From the NCBI RefSeq assembly GCF_018614205.1, contig NZ_JAGGOS010000068.1, positions 62,001-126,000 on the forward strand: DNA of 64,000 nucleotides. Reading direction: 5' to 3'. The notes beneath the pieces are model-generated. The model was not told where the DNA came from. It did no database searches and worked only from the letters and a program-made list of their open reading frames with translations. The position numbers and the translations under genes are program-made. Shown one piece after another: positions 42,876-51,673 of the stretch (its first letter is position 1; every line of letters starts with the position of its first letter). Source of the stretch: Streptomyces sp. ISL-36. GTDB taxonomy: Bacteria > Actinomycetota > Actinomycetes > Streptomycetales > Streptomycetaceae.

Positions 42876-43917
42876 CTCCGTGGCTACCCCGACCAAGGAC
42901 CCGGGCAAGGGCTCGGCCACGGGCTCGGCCAAGGGCCCGACCGAGGACCCGGCCGATGAGCGGACGGAGGACGCCGTACCGGTGCGCCCGCCCGCCCCGG
43001 CCCGGTCGCTCCTGCGCGGGCTGGGCAGCTGGGCGTCGATCGCCTGGTTCCTCGTCCCGGCTCTGGTCCTCTTCCTCGTCTTCGTCCTCGCCCCGATCGT
43101 CGTCGCCGTCCACACCAGCTTCTTCAAGTGGGGTGGGATCGGCCCCATGGACGACTTCGTCGGCTTCGAGAACTACACCAGGCTCTTCGCCGATCAGGTC
43201 TTCCTCGGCGACATGGGGCGCGGGCTGTACCTGATCATCCTGTCGATCACGGTGCAGTTGCCCTTCGCGCTGTTCACCGCGGTCCTGCTCAACCAGAAGC
43301 TGCGCGGCCGGGCCGTCTACCGGATGCTGTTCTTCGCGCCGTACATCCTCTCCGAGGTGGTCACGGCGGTCCTCTTCACCATGATCTTCCTTCCCGGCGA
43401 CGGCATGGCCGATCATCTCGCCGGCGCCCTCGGCCTTGAGGGGCTGCAGGGCAAGTGGCTCGCCGAACCCTCGACGGTCATGCCGACCCTGTTCGTGGTC
43501 ATGACCTGGAAGTACTTCGGCTTCCACATGATGCTCTTCCTCGCCGGGCTGCAGGGCATCCCGCGCGAGATCCTCGATGCCGCCGCCATCGACGGCGCCG
43601 GCGCCTGGCAGCGCTTCCGGTACGTGACGCTGCCGCTGCTTGGCCCGACGATCCGGATCAGCGTCTTCCTTTCGGTCATCGGGGCCATCCAGCTCTTTGA
43701 CCTCGTCTGGGTCATGACCGCGGGCGGTCCCAACCACTCCTCCGAGACGATGGCGATCTCGATGTTCCAGTTCGGGTTCAAGCGCTACCAGGTCGGCTAC
43801 GCCAGTGCGATCAGCGTGGTGTTGTTCATGATCAGTCTGGTCTTCTCCCTCTTCTACCAGCGTTACGTGCTCCGCCGTGACCTGAGCGGGGCCGTCACCA
43901 CGGGAGGTGGCCGATGA
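42868..43917 (+). CDS. bxlF: sugar ABC permease 1
   Basis: This 349-residue permease has a charged, repetitive N-terminal tail (residues 1-45, KG/SA/TE-rich) and six membrane helices. The EAA loop 'DAAAIDGAGAWQRFRYVTLP' lies at about 233-252. It belongs to the MalF type of carbohydrate ABC permeases (CUT1). GTG at 42868 overlaps the bxlE stop by 8 bp and has GAGG 9 nt upstream. A GTG at 42880 is an alternative. Confidence 0.92.
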   Translation: MPSSVATPTKDPGKGSATGSAKGPTEDPADERTEDAVPVRPPAPARSLLRGLGSWASIAWFLVPALVLFLVFVLAPIVVAVHTSFFKWGGIGPMDDFVGFENYTRLFADQVFLGDMGRGLYLIILSITVQLPFALFTAVLLNQKLRGRAVYRMLFFAPYILSEVVTAVLFTMIFLPGDGMADHLAGALGLEGLQGKWLAEPSTVMPTLFVVMTWKYFGFHMMLFLAGLQGIPREILDAAAIDGAGAWQRFRYVTLPLLGPTIRISVFLSVIGAIQLFDLVWVMTAGGPNHSSETMAISMFQFGFKRYQVGYASAISVVLFMISLVFSLFYQRYVLRRDLSGAVTTGGGR

Positions 43918-44744
43918 ACGCCCGCAGGGCGGCACGCGGCCTGTCGCTGCACGCCGTGGTCTGGCTGATCGGCGCGTTCGTCGTCGTGCCGCTGATCTAC
44001 GCGGTGATCTCCGGGTTCAAGAGCACCGGCGAGCTGACGACCAATCCGTTCGGGCTGCCGGAGCACTGGAAGACCGGCAACTACACCGGCATTCTCGGCG
44101 ACGGAATGTTCTGGCGGCAGATCGCCAACAGCGCCGGCATCGCGATCGGCACGACATGCTGCACGGTGGCGGCCTCCGCCATGGCGGCGTTCGTGCTGGC
44201 CCGCTACGCCTTCCGGGGCAGGGAGCTGTTCTACATGCTCTTCACGATCGGGCTGATGTTCCCGTTCGCGGTGGCGGTCCTGCCGCTGTTCCTGCTGCTG
44301 CGCAACTTCGACCTGCTCGACAACCCGCTCGGAGTGATCCTCCCGCAGGCCGCCTTCGGGCTCCCCATGACGATCATCATTCTGCGCGGCTTCTTCCGGA
44401 CCATCCCCGCGGAGGTCGAGGAGGCGGCCATCATGGACGGCTGCGGCAAGTTCCGCTTCTTCTGGAAGATCCTGCTGCCGATGGCGCGTCCGGCGCTCGG
44501 CACGGTCTCGGTGCTCGCGATCGTCGCGAGCTGGAACAACTTCTTCCTGCCGCTGCTGGTGTTCAACGACCCGAAATGGCAGACGATCCCGGTCGGCGTC
44601 CAGCAGTTCCAGGGCCAGTACTCCACCGACTACGCGCTCGTCCTCGCCTACATCGTGCTCGCCATGGTCCCCGCCCTGGCCTTCTACGCCGTCGCCGAGC
44701 GCCAGCTGATCGGCGGCCTCACCGCGGGCGCCACCAAGGGCTGA
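43914..44744 (+). CDS. bxlG: sugar ABC permease 2
   Basis: This 276-residue MalG-type permease has six helices and the EAA loop 'EEAAIMDGCGKFRFFWKILL' (about 165-184). The ATG at 43914 overlaps the stop of the first permease (ATGA), so the two subunits are made together. It completes the membrane part of the xylo-oligosaccharide importer. Confidence 0.93.
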   Translation: MNARRAARGLSLHAVVWLIGAFVVVPLIYAVISGFKSTGELTTNPFGLPEHWKTGNYTGILGDGMFWRQIANSAGIAIGTTCCTVAASAMAAFVLARYAFRGRELFYMLFTIGLMFPFAVAVLPLFLLLRNFDLLDNPLGVILPQAAFGLPMTIIILRGFFRTIPAEVEEAAIMDGCGKFRFFWKILLPMARPALGTVSVLAIVASWNNFFLPLLVFNDPKWQTIPVGVQQFQGQYSTDYALVLAYIVLAMVPALAFYAVAERQLIGGLTAGATKG

Positions 44745-44779
44745 CCCGCCCCGCGTTACCTCCACCCCGAGGAGACCTT

Positions 44780-46219
44780 GTGAAACGCCTGACCGCACTG
44801 ACAGCTGTCCTGATGTTAGCGCTCACATCGCAGGCCGCTGCCACCCCCGCGCGACCTGCGGCCACCCCCGCGCGACCCGCGGCCGACCCCGCCCAACCCG
44901 CGGCCGACCCCGCCCGACCCGCCATCGACTTCCGCGCCGAACTCCAGCCCATAGACGGATTCGGCTTCTCGATGGCCTTCCAGCGCGCCGACCTGCTGCA
45001 CGGCGCGCGCGGCCTCAGCCCGGCCAAGCAGCGCGAGGTCCTCGACCTGCTGCTCAGTAAGGACAAGGGCGCGGGCCTTTCGATCCTGCGCCTGGGCATC
45101 GGGTCGTCGACCGACAGGGTCTACGACCACATGCCGACGATCCTGCCGGCCGATCCCGGCGGGCCGGACGCCACGCCGAAGTACGTCTGGGACGGCTGGG
45201 ACGGCGGCCAGGTCTGGCTCGCCAAGGAGGCCAAGGCCTACGGCGTCGAACGGTTCTTCGCCGACGCGTGGAGCGCCCCGGCCTTCATGAAGACCAACGG
45301 CAGCGAGAACGACGGCGGCGAACTCCGGCCCGAATGGCGTCAGGCCTACGCGAACTACCTCGTCCAGTACGCGAAGTTCTACCGGCAGGAAGGCATCGGG
45401 ATCACCGACCTGGGGTTCACCAACGAACCCGACTGGACGGCGACCTACGCCTCGATGCGGTTCACCCCGCAGCAGGCCGTCGACTTCCTCAAGGTGCTCG
45501 GACCGACCGTTCGAGCATCCGGACTGAAGACGGGGGTGGTCTGCTGCGACGCCGCCGGCTGGGACCGCCAGGTCGCCTACACCCAGGCCATCGAGGCGGA
45601 CTGGGCGGCCGACAAGGCCGTGCGGACCATCACCGGCCACCGCTACAGCGGTCCGACCGACGTCCCGCAACCGACCGACAAGCGCGTGTGGATGTCGGAA
45701 TGGTCGCCGGACGGCTCCACCTGGAACGAGAACTGGGACGACGGCAGCGGCTACGACGGTCTCACCGTCGCGGCCGACATCCAGAACACCCTGACCGTCG
45801 GCAACGCCAACGCCTATGTCTACTGGACCGGCGCGTCCCTCGGCGCGACCCGAGGGCTCATCCAGCTCGCCAACCCCGGTGACGACTACCGGGTGTCCAA
45901 GCGGTACTGGGCGCTGGCCGCCTTCAGCCGGTTCATCCGCCCCGGCGCCGTCCGCGTGCCGGCCACGAACCCCGACCCGGCACTGCGGATCACGGCTTTC
46001 CGCAACACCGACGGCAGCCGCGTGATCGAGATCCTCAACACCGCGACCACCGAGAACTCCGCCGAGTTCTCTCTTCGCGGCGGGCATGACCGGCACCCCG
46101 ACGGCTACGTCACCGACGAGACCCGCTCGATCACCCCGGCCGACATCGTCTCCACGCACGGCACCACCCTCACGGCGAAGCTCCCCCCGCGCGCGCTCAC
46201 CACGATCGTCCTGGACTGA
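44780..46219 (+). CDS. secreted GH30 xylanase-type glycosidase
   Basis: This 479-residue enzyme has a signal peptide ending near residue 20 (LTSQAAA). A linker made of a 21-bp tandem repeat (residues 22-48, four (T/D)PARPAA-type units) is followed by the GH30 (beta/alpha)8 barrel. The acid/base is Glu216 in 'FTNEPDW' and the nucleophile Glu307 in 'WMSEWSP'. A small beta-domain closes it. GH30 enzymes include glucuronoxylanases and other exo- or endo-enzymes; subfamily is not decided. The gene has a TTA codon (codon 13), rare in Streptomyces and bldA-dependent. That codon lies in an operator-like palindrome. Confidence 0.88.
   Translation: MKRLTALTAVLMLALTSQAAATPARPAATPARPAADPAQPAADPARPAIDFRAELQPIDGFGFSMAFQRADLLHGARGLSPAKQREVLDLLLSKDKGAGLSILRLGIGSSTDRVYDHMPTILPADPGGPDATPKYVWDGWDGGQVWLAKEAKAYGVERFFADAWSAPAFMKTNGSENDGGELRPEWRQAYANYLVQYAKFYRQEGIGITDLGFTNEPDWTATYASMRFTPQQAVDFLKVLGPTVRASGLKTGVVCCDAAGWDRQVAYTQAIEADWAADKAVRTITGHRYSGPTDVPQPTDKRVWMSEWSPDGSTWNENWDDGSGYDGLTVAADIQNTLTVGNANAYVYWTGASLGATRGLIQLANPGDDYRVSKRYWALAAFSRFIRPGAVRVPATNPDPALRITAFRNTDGSRVIEILNTATTENSAEFSLRGGHDRHPDGYVTDETRSITPADIVSTHGTTLTAKLPPRALTTIVLD
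44813..44828. promoter_or_regulatory. operator-like palindrome inside the GH30 signal-peptide region
   Basis: ATGTTAGCGCTCACAT is a near-perfect palindrome. Its core TGTTAGCGCTCACA is identical to that of the palindrome before the second LacI gene (51617-51630). It includes the TTA codon at 44816-44818. Confidence 0.55.
44842..44923. repeat. 21-bp tandem repeat encoding the GH30 linker
   Basis: Four imperfect 21-bp units (ACCCCCGCGCGACCTGCGGC-type) encode a repeated Pro/Ala/Arg linker between signal peptide and catalytic domain. Copy number could vary by slippage. Confidence 0.8.
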
Positions 46220-46245
46220 ACCGCCCACCCCACGAGGAGTCCGTC

Positions 46246-47304
46246 ATGCCCAAGACCCGGATTCTCACCGCCTCCCGGATTCTCACCGCCCTGTCCGCCG
46301 CCGCCTGCCTCGCGGCCGGCCTCGCTGCCGCGCCCGCAGCCGCCGATCCCCGTCCCAGGACGCTCGGCGAACTGGCCAAGAAGCACCACAAGTACTTCGG
46401 CTCCGCCACCGACAACCCCGAGTTCACCGACGCCGCCTATCTGAAGCTCCTCGGCAGCGAGTTCGGGCAGACCACCCCCGGCAACGCCATGAAGTGGTAC
46501 GCCACCGAGCCCGAGCGCGGCGTCTTCGACTTCACCGCCGCCGACGAGGTCGTCGCCTTCGCCAAGGCCCACCACCAGAAGGTCCGCGGCCACACGCTCC
46601 TCTGGCACAACCAGCTCCCCGCCTGGCTCACCGAGGGCACCTGGACCGCCGACGAGCTGCGCGCCATCCTCAAGAACCACATCCAGACGGTGGTCCGGCA
46701 CTTCAAGGGCCAGGTGATCCACTGGGACGTCGTCAACGAGGCCTTCAACGAGGACGGTACCTACCGCGAGTCGCTCTTCTACAAGACGCTCGGCCCCGGC
46801 TACATCGCCGACGCCCTTCGCTGGGCCCACGAGGCCGACCGCCACGCCAAGCTGTACCTCAACGACTACAACGTCGACTGGATCGGTCCCAAGAGCGACG
46901 CCTATCACACCCTGATCAAGCAGTTGAAGGCCGACGGCGTCCCGGTGGAGGGCTTCGGTATCCAGGGCCATCTGGCGCTCCAGTACGGCTTCCCCGCCGA
47001 CGTCCAGCAGAACATGCAGCGCTTCGCCGACCTCGGGGTCGAGGTCGCGGTCACCGAGCTCGACATCCGGATGACCCTCCCCGCGACCCCGGAGCAGCTC
47101 GCCACCCAGGCCACCTGGTACGCGGACTACGTCAAGGCCTGCCTGGCGGTCGAGAAGTGCGTCGGCGTCACCATCTGGGACTACACGGACAAGTACTCGT
47201 GGATCCCCTCCGTCTTCCCCGGTGAGGGCGCGGCGCTGCCCTACGACGAGAACCTGCTGCCCAAGCCCGCCTATCACTCGATCAAGGAGGTGCTGGGCGG
47301 ATGA
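46246..47304 (+). CDS. secreted single-domain GH10 endo-xylanase
   Basis: The protein has 352 residues. A signal peptide ends near residue 33 (APAAA|DPRP). A GH10 catalytic domain fills the rest, with Glu165 in 'WDVVNEAF' and Glu271 in 'VTELDI'. There is no carbohydrate-binding domain, unlike the xlnA product, so it probably works on soluble xylan or large oligosaccharides. An 18-bp direct repeat encodes 'RILTASRILTAL' in the signal peptide. It lies 26 bp after the GH30 gene and overlaps the next gene (ATGA). Confidence 0.93.
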   Translation: MPKTRILTASRILTALSAAACLAAGLAAAPAAADPRPRTLGELAKKHHKYFGSATDNPEFTDAAYLKLLGSEFGQTTPGNAMKWYATEPERGVFDFTAADEVVAFAKAHHQKVRGHTLLWHNQLPAWLTEGTWTADELRAILKNHIQTVVRHFKGQVIHWDVVNEAFNEDGTYRESLFYKTLGPGYIADALRWAHEADRHAKLYLNDYNVDWIGPKSDAYHTLIKQLKADGVPVEGFGIQGHLALQYGFPADVQQNMQRFADLGVEVAVTELDIRMTLPATPEQLATQATWYADYVKACLAVEKCVGVTIWDYTDKYSWIPSVFPGEGAALPYDENLLPKPAYHSIKEVLGG

Positions 47305-48347
47305 TCAGAACGGCGATCGTCGGAACCGGCGGGATCGCGGGCATCTGCCACGTTCCCGCCCTCCGGGCCCAGGCGCACCGGGCCGTGATCGTGGCGGCCG
47401 TCGACGTGGATGCCGCGCGCGCCGAGGCGTTCGCGGCCGAACACGGCATTCCCGCGGTCTACACCGACCTGCACACGATGATCGAGGAGCAGAGGCCGGA
47501 CCTCGTGCACCTGTGCACGCCTCCGTTCCTCCACGCCGACCAGGCGGTGGCCTGCCTGGAGGCGGAGGCGTGGGTGTGGTGCGAGAAGCCGGTGGCGCTG
47601 TCGCTGGCCGAGCTCGACCGGATCCGTGCCGCCGAGGGGCCCGCCGTCGCGGGCGCGGTGTTCCAGCACCGGTACGGCACGGGGGCCCGGTACCTGCGGG
47701 ACCGGATCGCGGCCGGGACGCTGGGCCGCCCGCTCGTCGCGCAGTGCGTCACGGCGTGGTATCGCGACGACGCCTACTACGACGTGCCCTGGCGCGGCAC
47801 ATGGGAGAGCGAGGGCGGTGGCCCGACGCTGGGCCACGGCATCCATCAGATGGACCTGATGCTCGCGGTGCTCGGCGAATGGGCCGAGGTACGCGCGATG
47901 GCCGGCCGTCTGGAGCGCGACGTCCAGACCGAGGACGTGTCCACGGCCCTGGTCCGGTTCGAGAACGGAGCCATCGCGACGGTCGTCAACAGCGTCCTCT
48001 CCCCACGCGAGGAGAGCTACCTGCGGTTCGATCTCACCGAGGCCACGGTCGAGCTGCGTCATCTGTACGGCTACTCCAACGCGGACTGGACGTTCACCAC
48101 CAGGTCGCCCGGCGTGAAGTGGGACCCGCCGGGCGACCTGCCCAGCTCGCACACCGCCCAGCTCGCGGACTTCCTGGACGGCTACGAGGCGGGGATCCGG
48201 CCCGACCTCGGCAGGTCCACCATGGAACTGGTGACCGCCTTGTACAAGGCCGCGATCACCGGACTGCCGGTCCGGCGCGGGGAGATCGACGCGGCCGACC
48301 CGTTCTACGGCTCGCTCAACGGTGGGCTGCCGGGGGTGTTCCGATGA
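47301..48347 (+). CDS. Gfo/Idh/MocA family oxidoreductase
   Basis: This 348-residue cytoplasmic enzyme has an N-terminal NAD(P)-binding domain 'RTAIVGTGGIAGICHVPALR' and the 'CEKPVALSLAEL' motif (about residues 93-104) that holds the catalytic Lys. The C-terminal beta-sheet domain has 'GGGPTLGHGIHQMDLMLAVL'. The family oxidises or reduces sugars or sugar derivatives. Its start overlaps GH10 and its stop overlaps the DUF6807 gene, so it belongs to a coupled xylan-related transcript. Confidence 0.9.
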   Translation: MIRTAIVGTGGIAGICHVPALRAQAHRAVIVAAVDVDAARAEAFAAEHGIPAVYTDLHTMIEEQRPDLVHLCTPPFLHADQAVACLEAEAWVWCEKPVALSLAELDRIRAAEGPAVAGAVFQHRYGTGARYLRDRIAAGTLGRPLVAQCVTAWYRDDAYYDVPWRGTWESEGGGPTLGHGIHQMDLMLAVLGEWAEVRAMAGRLERDVQTEDVSTALVRFENGAIATVVNSVLSPREESYLRFDLTEATVELRHLYGYSNADWTFTTRSPGVKWDPPGDLPSSHTAQLADFLDGYEAGIRPDLGRSTMELVTALYKAAITGLPVRRGEIDAADPFYGSLNGGLPGVFR

Positions 48348-49204
48348 CGTTCGAACTCCTCGAGAACGAGGACTCGCTGATCGTCCGAGCTCGCGGCGTG
48401 GACCTCTTCCGGTATGTGCACCGGCCGGTCATGGACCCCTTCGAGGCGCCGAAGCCCTATCTGCATCCGGTGCGCACGCTCGCCGGTGACGTGGTCACCG
48501 GGTACCGGCCGCACGACCACCGCTGGCACAAGGGGCTCCAGATCACGGCGTCGTGGGTGTCGGGGCAGAACTTCTGGGGCGGCGGCACCTACCTGCGCGG
48601 CCAGGGCTACGTGGACCTGCCGAACCTCGGCACGATGCGCAGCCTCACCGTATCCGCCGAAACGGGTCACGGCCGCGCCGCGATCACAGAGGACCTGGCC
48701 TGGCACACGATGGCGGGGGAGCACTGGATCGACGAGCGCCGCACCCTGACCGCCCACGACGTCGAGGCCGACTCCTGGACCCTGGACGTCACGACAGCGC
48801 TGACCAACGTCCACGACACCGATCTGATGTTCGGCAGCCCCGGCACTCAGGGCAGGGAGCTCGCCGGATACTCCGGTCTGTTCTGGCGCGGTCCGCGCGA
48901 CTTCACCGGCGGCGACGTGATCGGCCCCGCGATGGGCGAGCAGGGCGACTGGTTGGCCTTCATCGGTACGCACGACGAGGTCGACCGCTCCTCCACGCTC
49001 CTGTTCCTGGACGATCCAAACGCTCCCTGCCACTGGTTCGTCCGCAGTGAGCCCATTCCCGCCGTCAACCCGTCTCTGGCGTTCGACAAGGAACTGCAAC
49101 TGGCCACCGGCGACACCCTGTCGCGGCGCTACCGGATCGTCGTGGCCGACGGCGCATGGACCCCCACGCGCCTGACCCGGCATGTCGCGGAAAACCCGTG
49201 GTGA
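48344..49204 (+). CDS. DUF6807 (PmoA-like) protein
   Basis: The protein has 286 residues. 'RPVMDPFEAPKPYLHPVRTL', 'GYRPHDHRWHKGLQITASWV' and 'NFWGGGTYL' match the PmoA/DUF6807 family, with several His residues that could bind metal or sugar. The fold is beta-sandwich-like and no signal peptide is seen. The role is unknown; co-occurrence with Gfo/Idh/MocA enzymes suggests action on an oxidised or modified sugar. It is coupled by 4-bp overlaps on both sides. Confidence 0.85.
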   Translation: MTFELLENEDSLIVRARGVDLFRYVHRPVMDPFEAPKPYLHPVRTLAGDVVTGYRPHDHRWHKGLQITASWVSGQNFWGGGTYLRGQGYVDLPNLGTMRSLTVSAETGHGRAAITEDLAWHTMAGEHWIDERRTLTAHDVEADSWTLDVTTALTNVHDTDLMFGSPGTQGRELAGYSGLFWRGPRDFTGGDVIGPAMGEQGDWLAFIGTHDEVDRSSTLLFLDDPNAPCHWFVRSEPIPAVNPSLAFDKELQLATGDTLSRRYRIVVADGAWTPTRLTRHVAENPW

Positions 49205-49944
49205 CCCAACTCCCGGGCGGCGTGGGGATCTCCGGGTTGACCGTGTACGACTGGGAGGCCGCCGACGGGCTGTGCGGCGGCACACCCCACATGCACCTCG
49301 TCTGCTCCGAGGCCTACGTCGTCATCGACGGCGCGGGCAGCGTCCAGACTCTCGCCGCCTCCGGCTTCGCCGAAACCCCGCTGCACCCCGGCGACGTCGT
49401 CTGGTTCACCCCCGGCACGATCCACCGCCTCGTCAACGACGGCGGCCTGCGCCTCGTGGTACTCATGCAGAACAGCGGACTCCCCGAGGCCGGCGACGCC
49501 GTCTTCACCTTCCCCGCTCCTGTGCTGGCCGATCCCCCCGCCTACCGGGCGGCGGCCGCCCTGACCGGCGACCAGACCGTGGCAGCGCGCCGCCGCCGCG
49601 ACCTGGCACTCGAGGGATTCCTGGCCTTGCGCGAAGGCGGGCTCGAGGAATTCCACAGCGCGGCCCACCGCCTGAAGAGCGAGCTCCTGGACGCCTGGCA
49701 GATCCGCTGGCGTGACGGCCCCCTGGCCGCGGCCGAAGAGACCGGCCGCCAGCTGGAGCGGCTGAAGGCCGGGGACCTCTCCCACCTCGGCCACGGCGAA
49801 GTGTCCCGCCTGGAGCGCCCGGAGCACCAGCTCTTCGGCATGTGCGGCCGCCTTCACCCCTATCCCGTCCCCGACCGCCAGACGCGGCCGTTCCGCGGTT
49901 CGTCGGGCTCACCTCACCTCCGTCCCCCAAAGGAGCTCATCTGA
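49201..49944 (+). CDS. cupin-domain protein
   Basis: The protein has 247 residues. The N-terminal cupin (about residues 1-110) has 'GTPHMHLVCSEAYVVIDGAG', with the HxH-type motif and Glu, and 'LHPGDVVWFTPGTIHRLVND', with the third His. A helical C-terminal half (about 115-230) follows. It may be a sugar isomerase, epimerase or dioxygenase-type enzyme, or a binding protein. GTG at 49201 overlaps the DUF6807 stop; its own stop overlaps the GH62 ATG. It is therefore part of the same translational chain. Confidence 0.85.
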   Translation: MTQLPGGVGISGLTVYDWEAADGLCGGTPHMHLVCSEAYVVIDGAGSVQTLAASGFAETPLHPGDVVWFTPGTIHRLVNDGGLRLVVLMQNSGLPEAGDAVFTFPAPVLADPPAYRAAAALTGDQTVAARRRRDLALEGFLALREGGLEEFHSAAHRLKSELLDAWQIRWRDGPLAAAEETGRQLERLKAGDLSHLGHGEVSRLERPEHQLFGMCGRLHPYPVPDRQTRPFRGSSGSPHLRPPKELI

Positions 49945-51410
49945 TGCGGTTTCGCCATCCACCCCTGGTCCTGAGTCTCGTACTCGCGGTCCTGTCGTCC
50001 TTGCTGCTCGGGGCCAGTCTTTTCAGTGCCCCACCCGCCGCCGCGGCGACCGTCGACCCCAGCGCCTCGTATGCACTGGTCAACCGCAACAGCGGTAAGG
50101 CCCTGGACGTCTACAACCTGGCGACCAACGACGGCGCGCGCATCACCCAGTGGACCAGGAACGACCAGACCCAGCAGCTGTGGCAGTTCGTGGACGCCGG
50201 CGGCGGTTACTACCGCATCAAGTCCCGCCACTCCGGCAAGGTGCTGGACGTCCAGAACCGGTCCACCGCCAACGGCGGCCCGATCGTCCAGTGGACCGAC
50301 CTGAACGCCGGCAACCAGCAGTGGCGGCTGGCGGACAGCTCGGATGGCTACGTGAGGCTGATCGCGCGCCACAGCGACAAGGCCCTCGAAGTACAGGGCG
50401 GCTCCACCGCCGACAACGCGAACATAGTCCAGTACGACGACTGGGGCGGCAGCAACCAGCAGTGGCAGCTCGTCCAGGTCGGCGCCGGCAACCCCGGCAC
50501 GTGCAATCTTCCGTCGACCTACCGCTGGACATCGACGGGCGCGCTGGCCCAGCCCAGGTCGGGGTGGGTCTCGCTCAAGGACTTCACCGTCGTCCCCTAC
50601 AACGGCAGGCAGCTCGTCTACGCGACGACGCACGACACGGGGAAGAGCTGGGGTTCGATGAACTTCGGCCTGTTCACCAACTGGTCACAGATGGCCTCGG
50701 CCGGCCAGAACACGATGTCGAGCTCCACCGTCGCGCCCACGCTCTTCTACTTCGCGCCGAAGAACATCTGGTTGCTCGCCTACCAGTGGGGTGGGAGCGC
50801 CTTCTCCTACCGGACGTCGAGCGACCCCACCAACCCGAATGGCTGGTCATCACCGAAGGAGCTCTTCTCCGGAACCATCGCCGACTCCGGAACAGGGCCC
50901 ATCGACCAGACGCTCATCGCTGACGGGACGAACATGTACCTGTTCTTCGCCGGTGACAACGGCAAGATCTACCGGGCCGGCATGCCGATCGGGAACTTCC
51001 CGGGCAGTTTCGGCTCGACCTCGACAGTGATCATGAGCGATACGACGAACAACCTGTTCGAAGCCCCGCAGGTCTACAAGCTCCAGGGCCAGAACCGCTA
51101 CCTCATGATCGTCGAGGCGATCGGCTCGCAGGGCCGCTACTTCCGCTCGTTCACGGCCACCAGTCTGAACGGCTCGTGGACACCCCAGGCGGCGACCGAG
51201 AGCAACTCCTTCGCCGGCAAGGCCAACAGTGGCGCCACCTGGACCAACGACATCAGCCACGGCGAACTGATCCGCACCAGCCCCGACCAGACCATGACCG
51301 TCGATCCGTGCAACCTGCAGTTGCTCTACCAGGGACGCAGCCCCAGCTCCGACGGCGTCGACTACGGTCTCCTGCCCTACCGGCCGGGCCTGTTGACACT
51401 CCAGCGCTGA
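49944..51410 (+). CDS. secreted GH62 alpha-L-arabinofuranosidase with N-terminal CBM13
   Basis: The protein has 488 residues. A signal peptide ends near residue 35 (PPAAAA|TVDP). A CBM13 lectin domain (about 40-180) has three QxW repeats (QLW, QQW, QQW). The GH62 five-bladed domain (about 187-488) has 'WVSLKDFTVVPYNG', 'TGPIDQTLIAD' and 'TNDISHGELIR' containing the catalytic Glu. GH62 enzymes remove arabinose side chains from arabinoxylan. AAGGAG lies 8 nt before the ATG. A strong terminator follows, which ends this operon. Confidence 0.93.
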   Translation: MRFRHPPLVLSLVLAVLSSLLLGASLFSAPPAAAATVDPSASYALVNRNSGKALDVYNLATNDGARITQWTRNDQTQQLWQFVDAGGGYYRIKSRHSGKVLDVQNRSTANGGPIVQWTDLNAGNQQWRLADSSDGYVRLIARHSDKALEVQGGSTADNANIVQYDDWGGSNQQWQLVQVGAGNPGTCNLPSTYRWTSTGALAQPRSGWVSLKDFTVVPYNGRQLVYATTHDTGKSWGSMNFGLFTNWSQMASAGQNTMSSSTVAPTLFYFAPKNIWLLAYQWGGSAFSYRTSSDPTNPNGWSSPKELFSGTIADSGTGPIDQTLIADGTNMYLFFAGDNGKIYRAGMPIGNFPGSFGSTSTVIMSDTTNNLFEAPQVYKLQGQNRYLMIVEAIGSQGRYFRSFTATSLNGSWTPQAATESNSFAGKANSGATWTNDISHGELIRTSPDQTMTVDPCNLQLLYQGRSPSSDGVDYGLLPYRPGLLTLQR

Positions 51411-51446
51411 CGACGTGACACCGGTCCGGCTCCGGTGCGGAGTCGG

Positions 51447-51481
51447 CGGGGCGGGCTCGGCGAAAGGCCGAGCCCGCCCCG
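51447..51481 (+). terminator. strong terminator hairpin
   Basis: A perfect 15-bp GC-rich stem (51447-51461 with 51467-51481) closes a 5-nt GAAAG loop, 37 bp after the GH62 stop. Confidence 0.8.
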
Positions 51482-51614
51482 GTCGTGAGAACGACAGCGC
51501 TCATACGGCGACGGAGCGCGGGGTCGGGCAAGGCGCGGGGAGTCGCCGTCAGACTTCCGTCGCGTTACTCAAACGTGACGTCCTCACTTCGGTAGGACCC
51601 CTTGACCACTATGA

Positions 51615-51632
51615 ATTGTTAGCGCTCACAAT
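51615..51632. promoter_or_regulatory. LacI-type operator before second LacI gene
   Basis: ATTGTTAGCGCTCACAAT is a near-perfect 18-bp palindrome with the GCGC-centred shape of LacI/GalR operators, 42 bp before the LacI ATG. It is probably autoregulatory and may also control the downstream transporter. Confidence 0.7.
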
Positions 51633-51673
51633 GGCCTTCGCGTTCCCACGTCGATGTCTGAGGAGGTGCAGCC

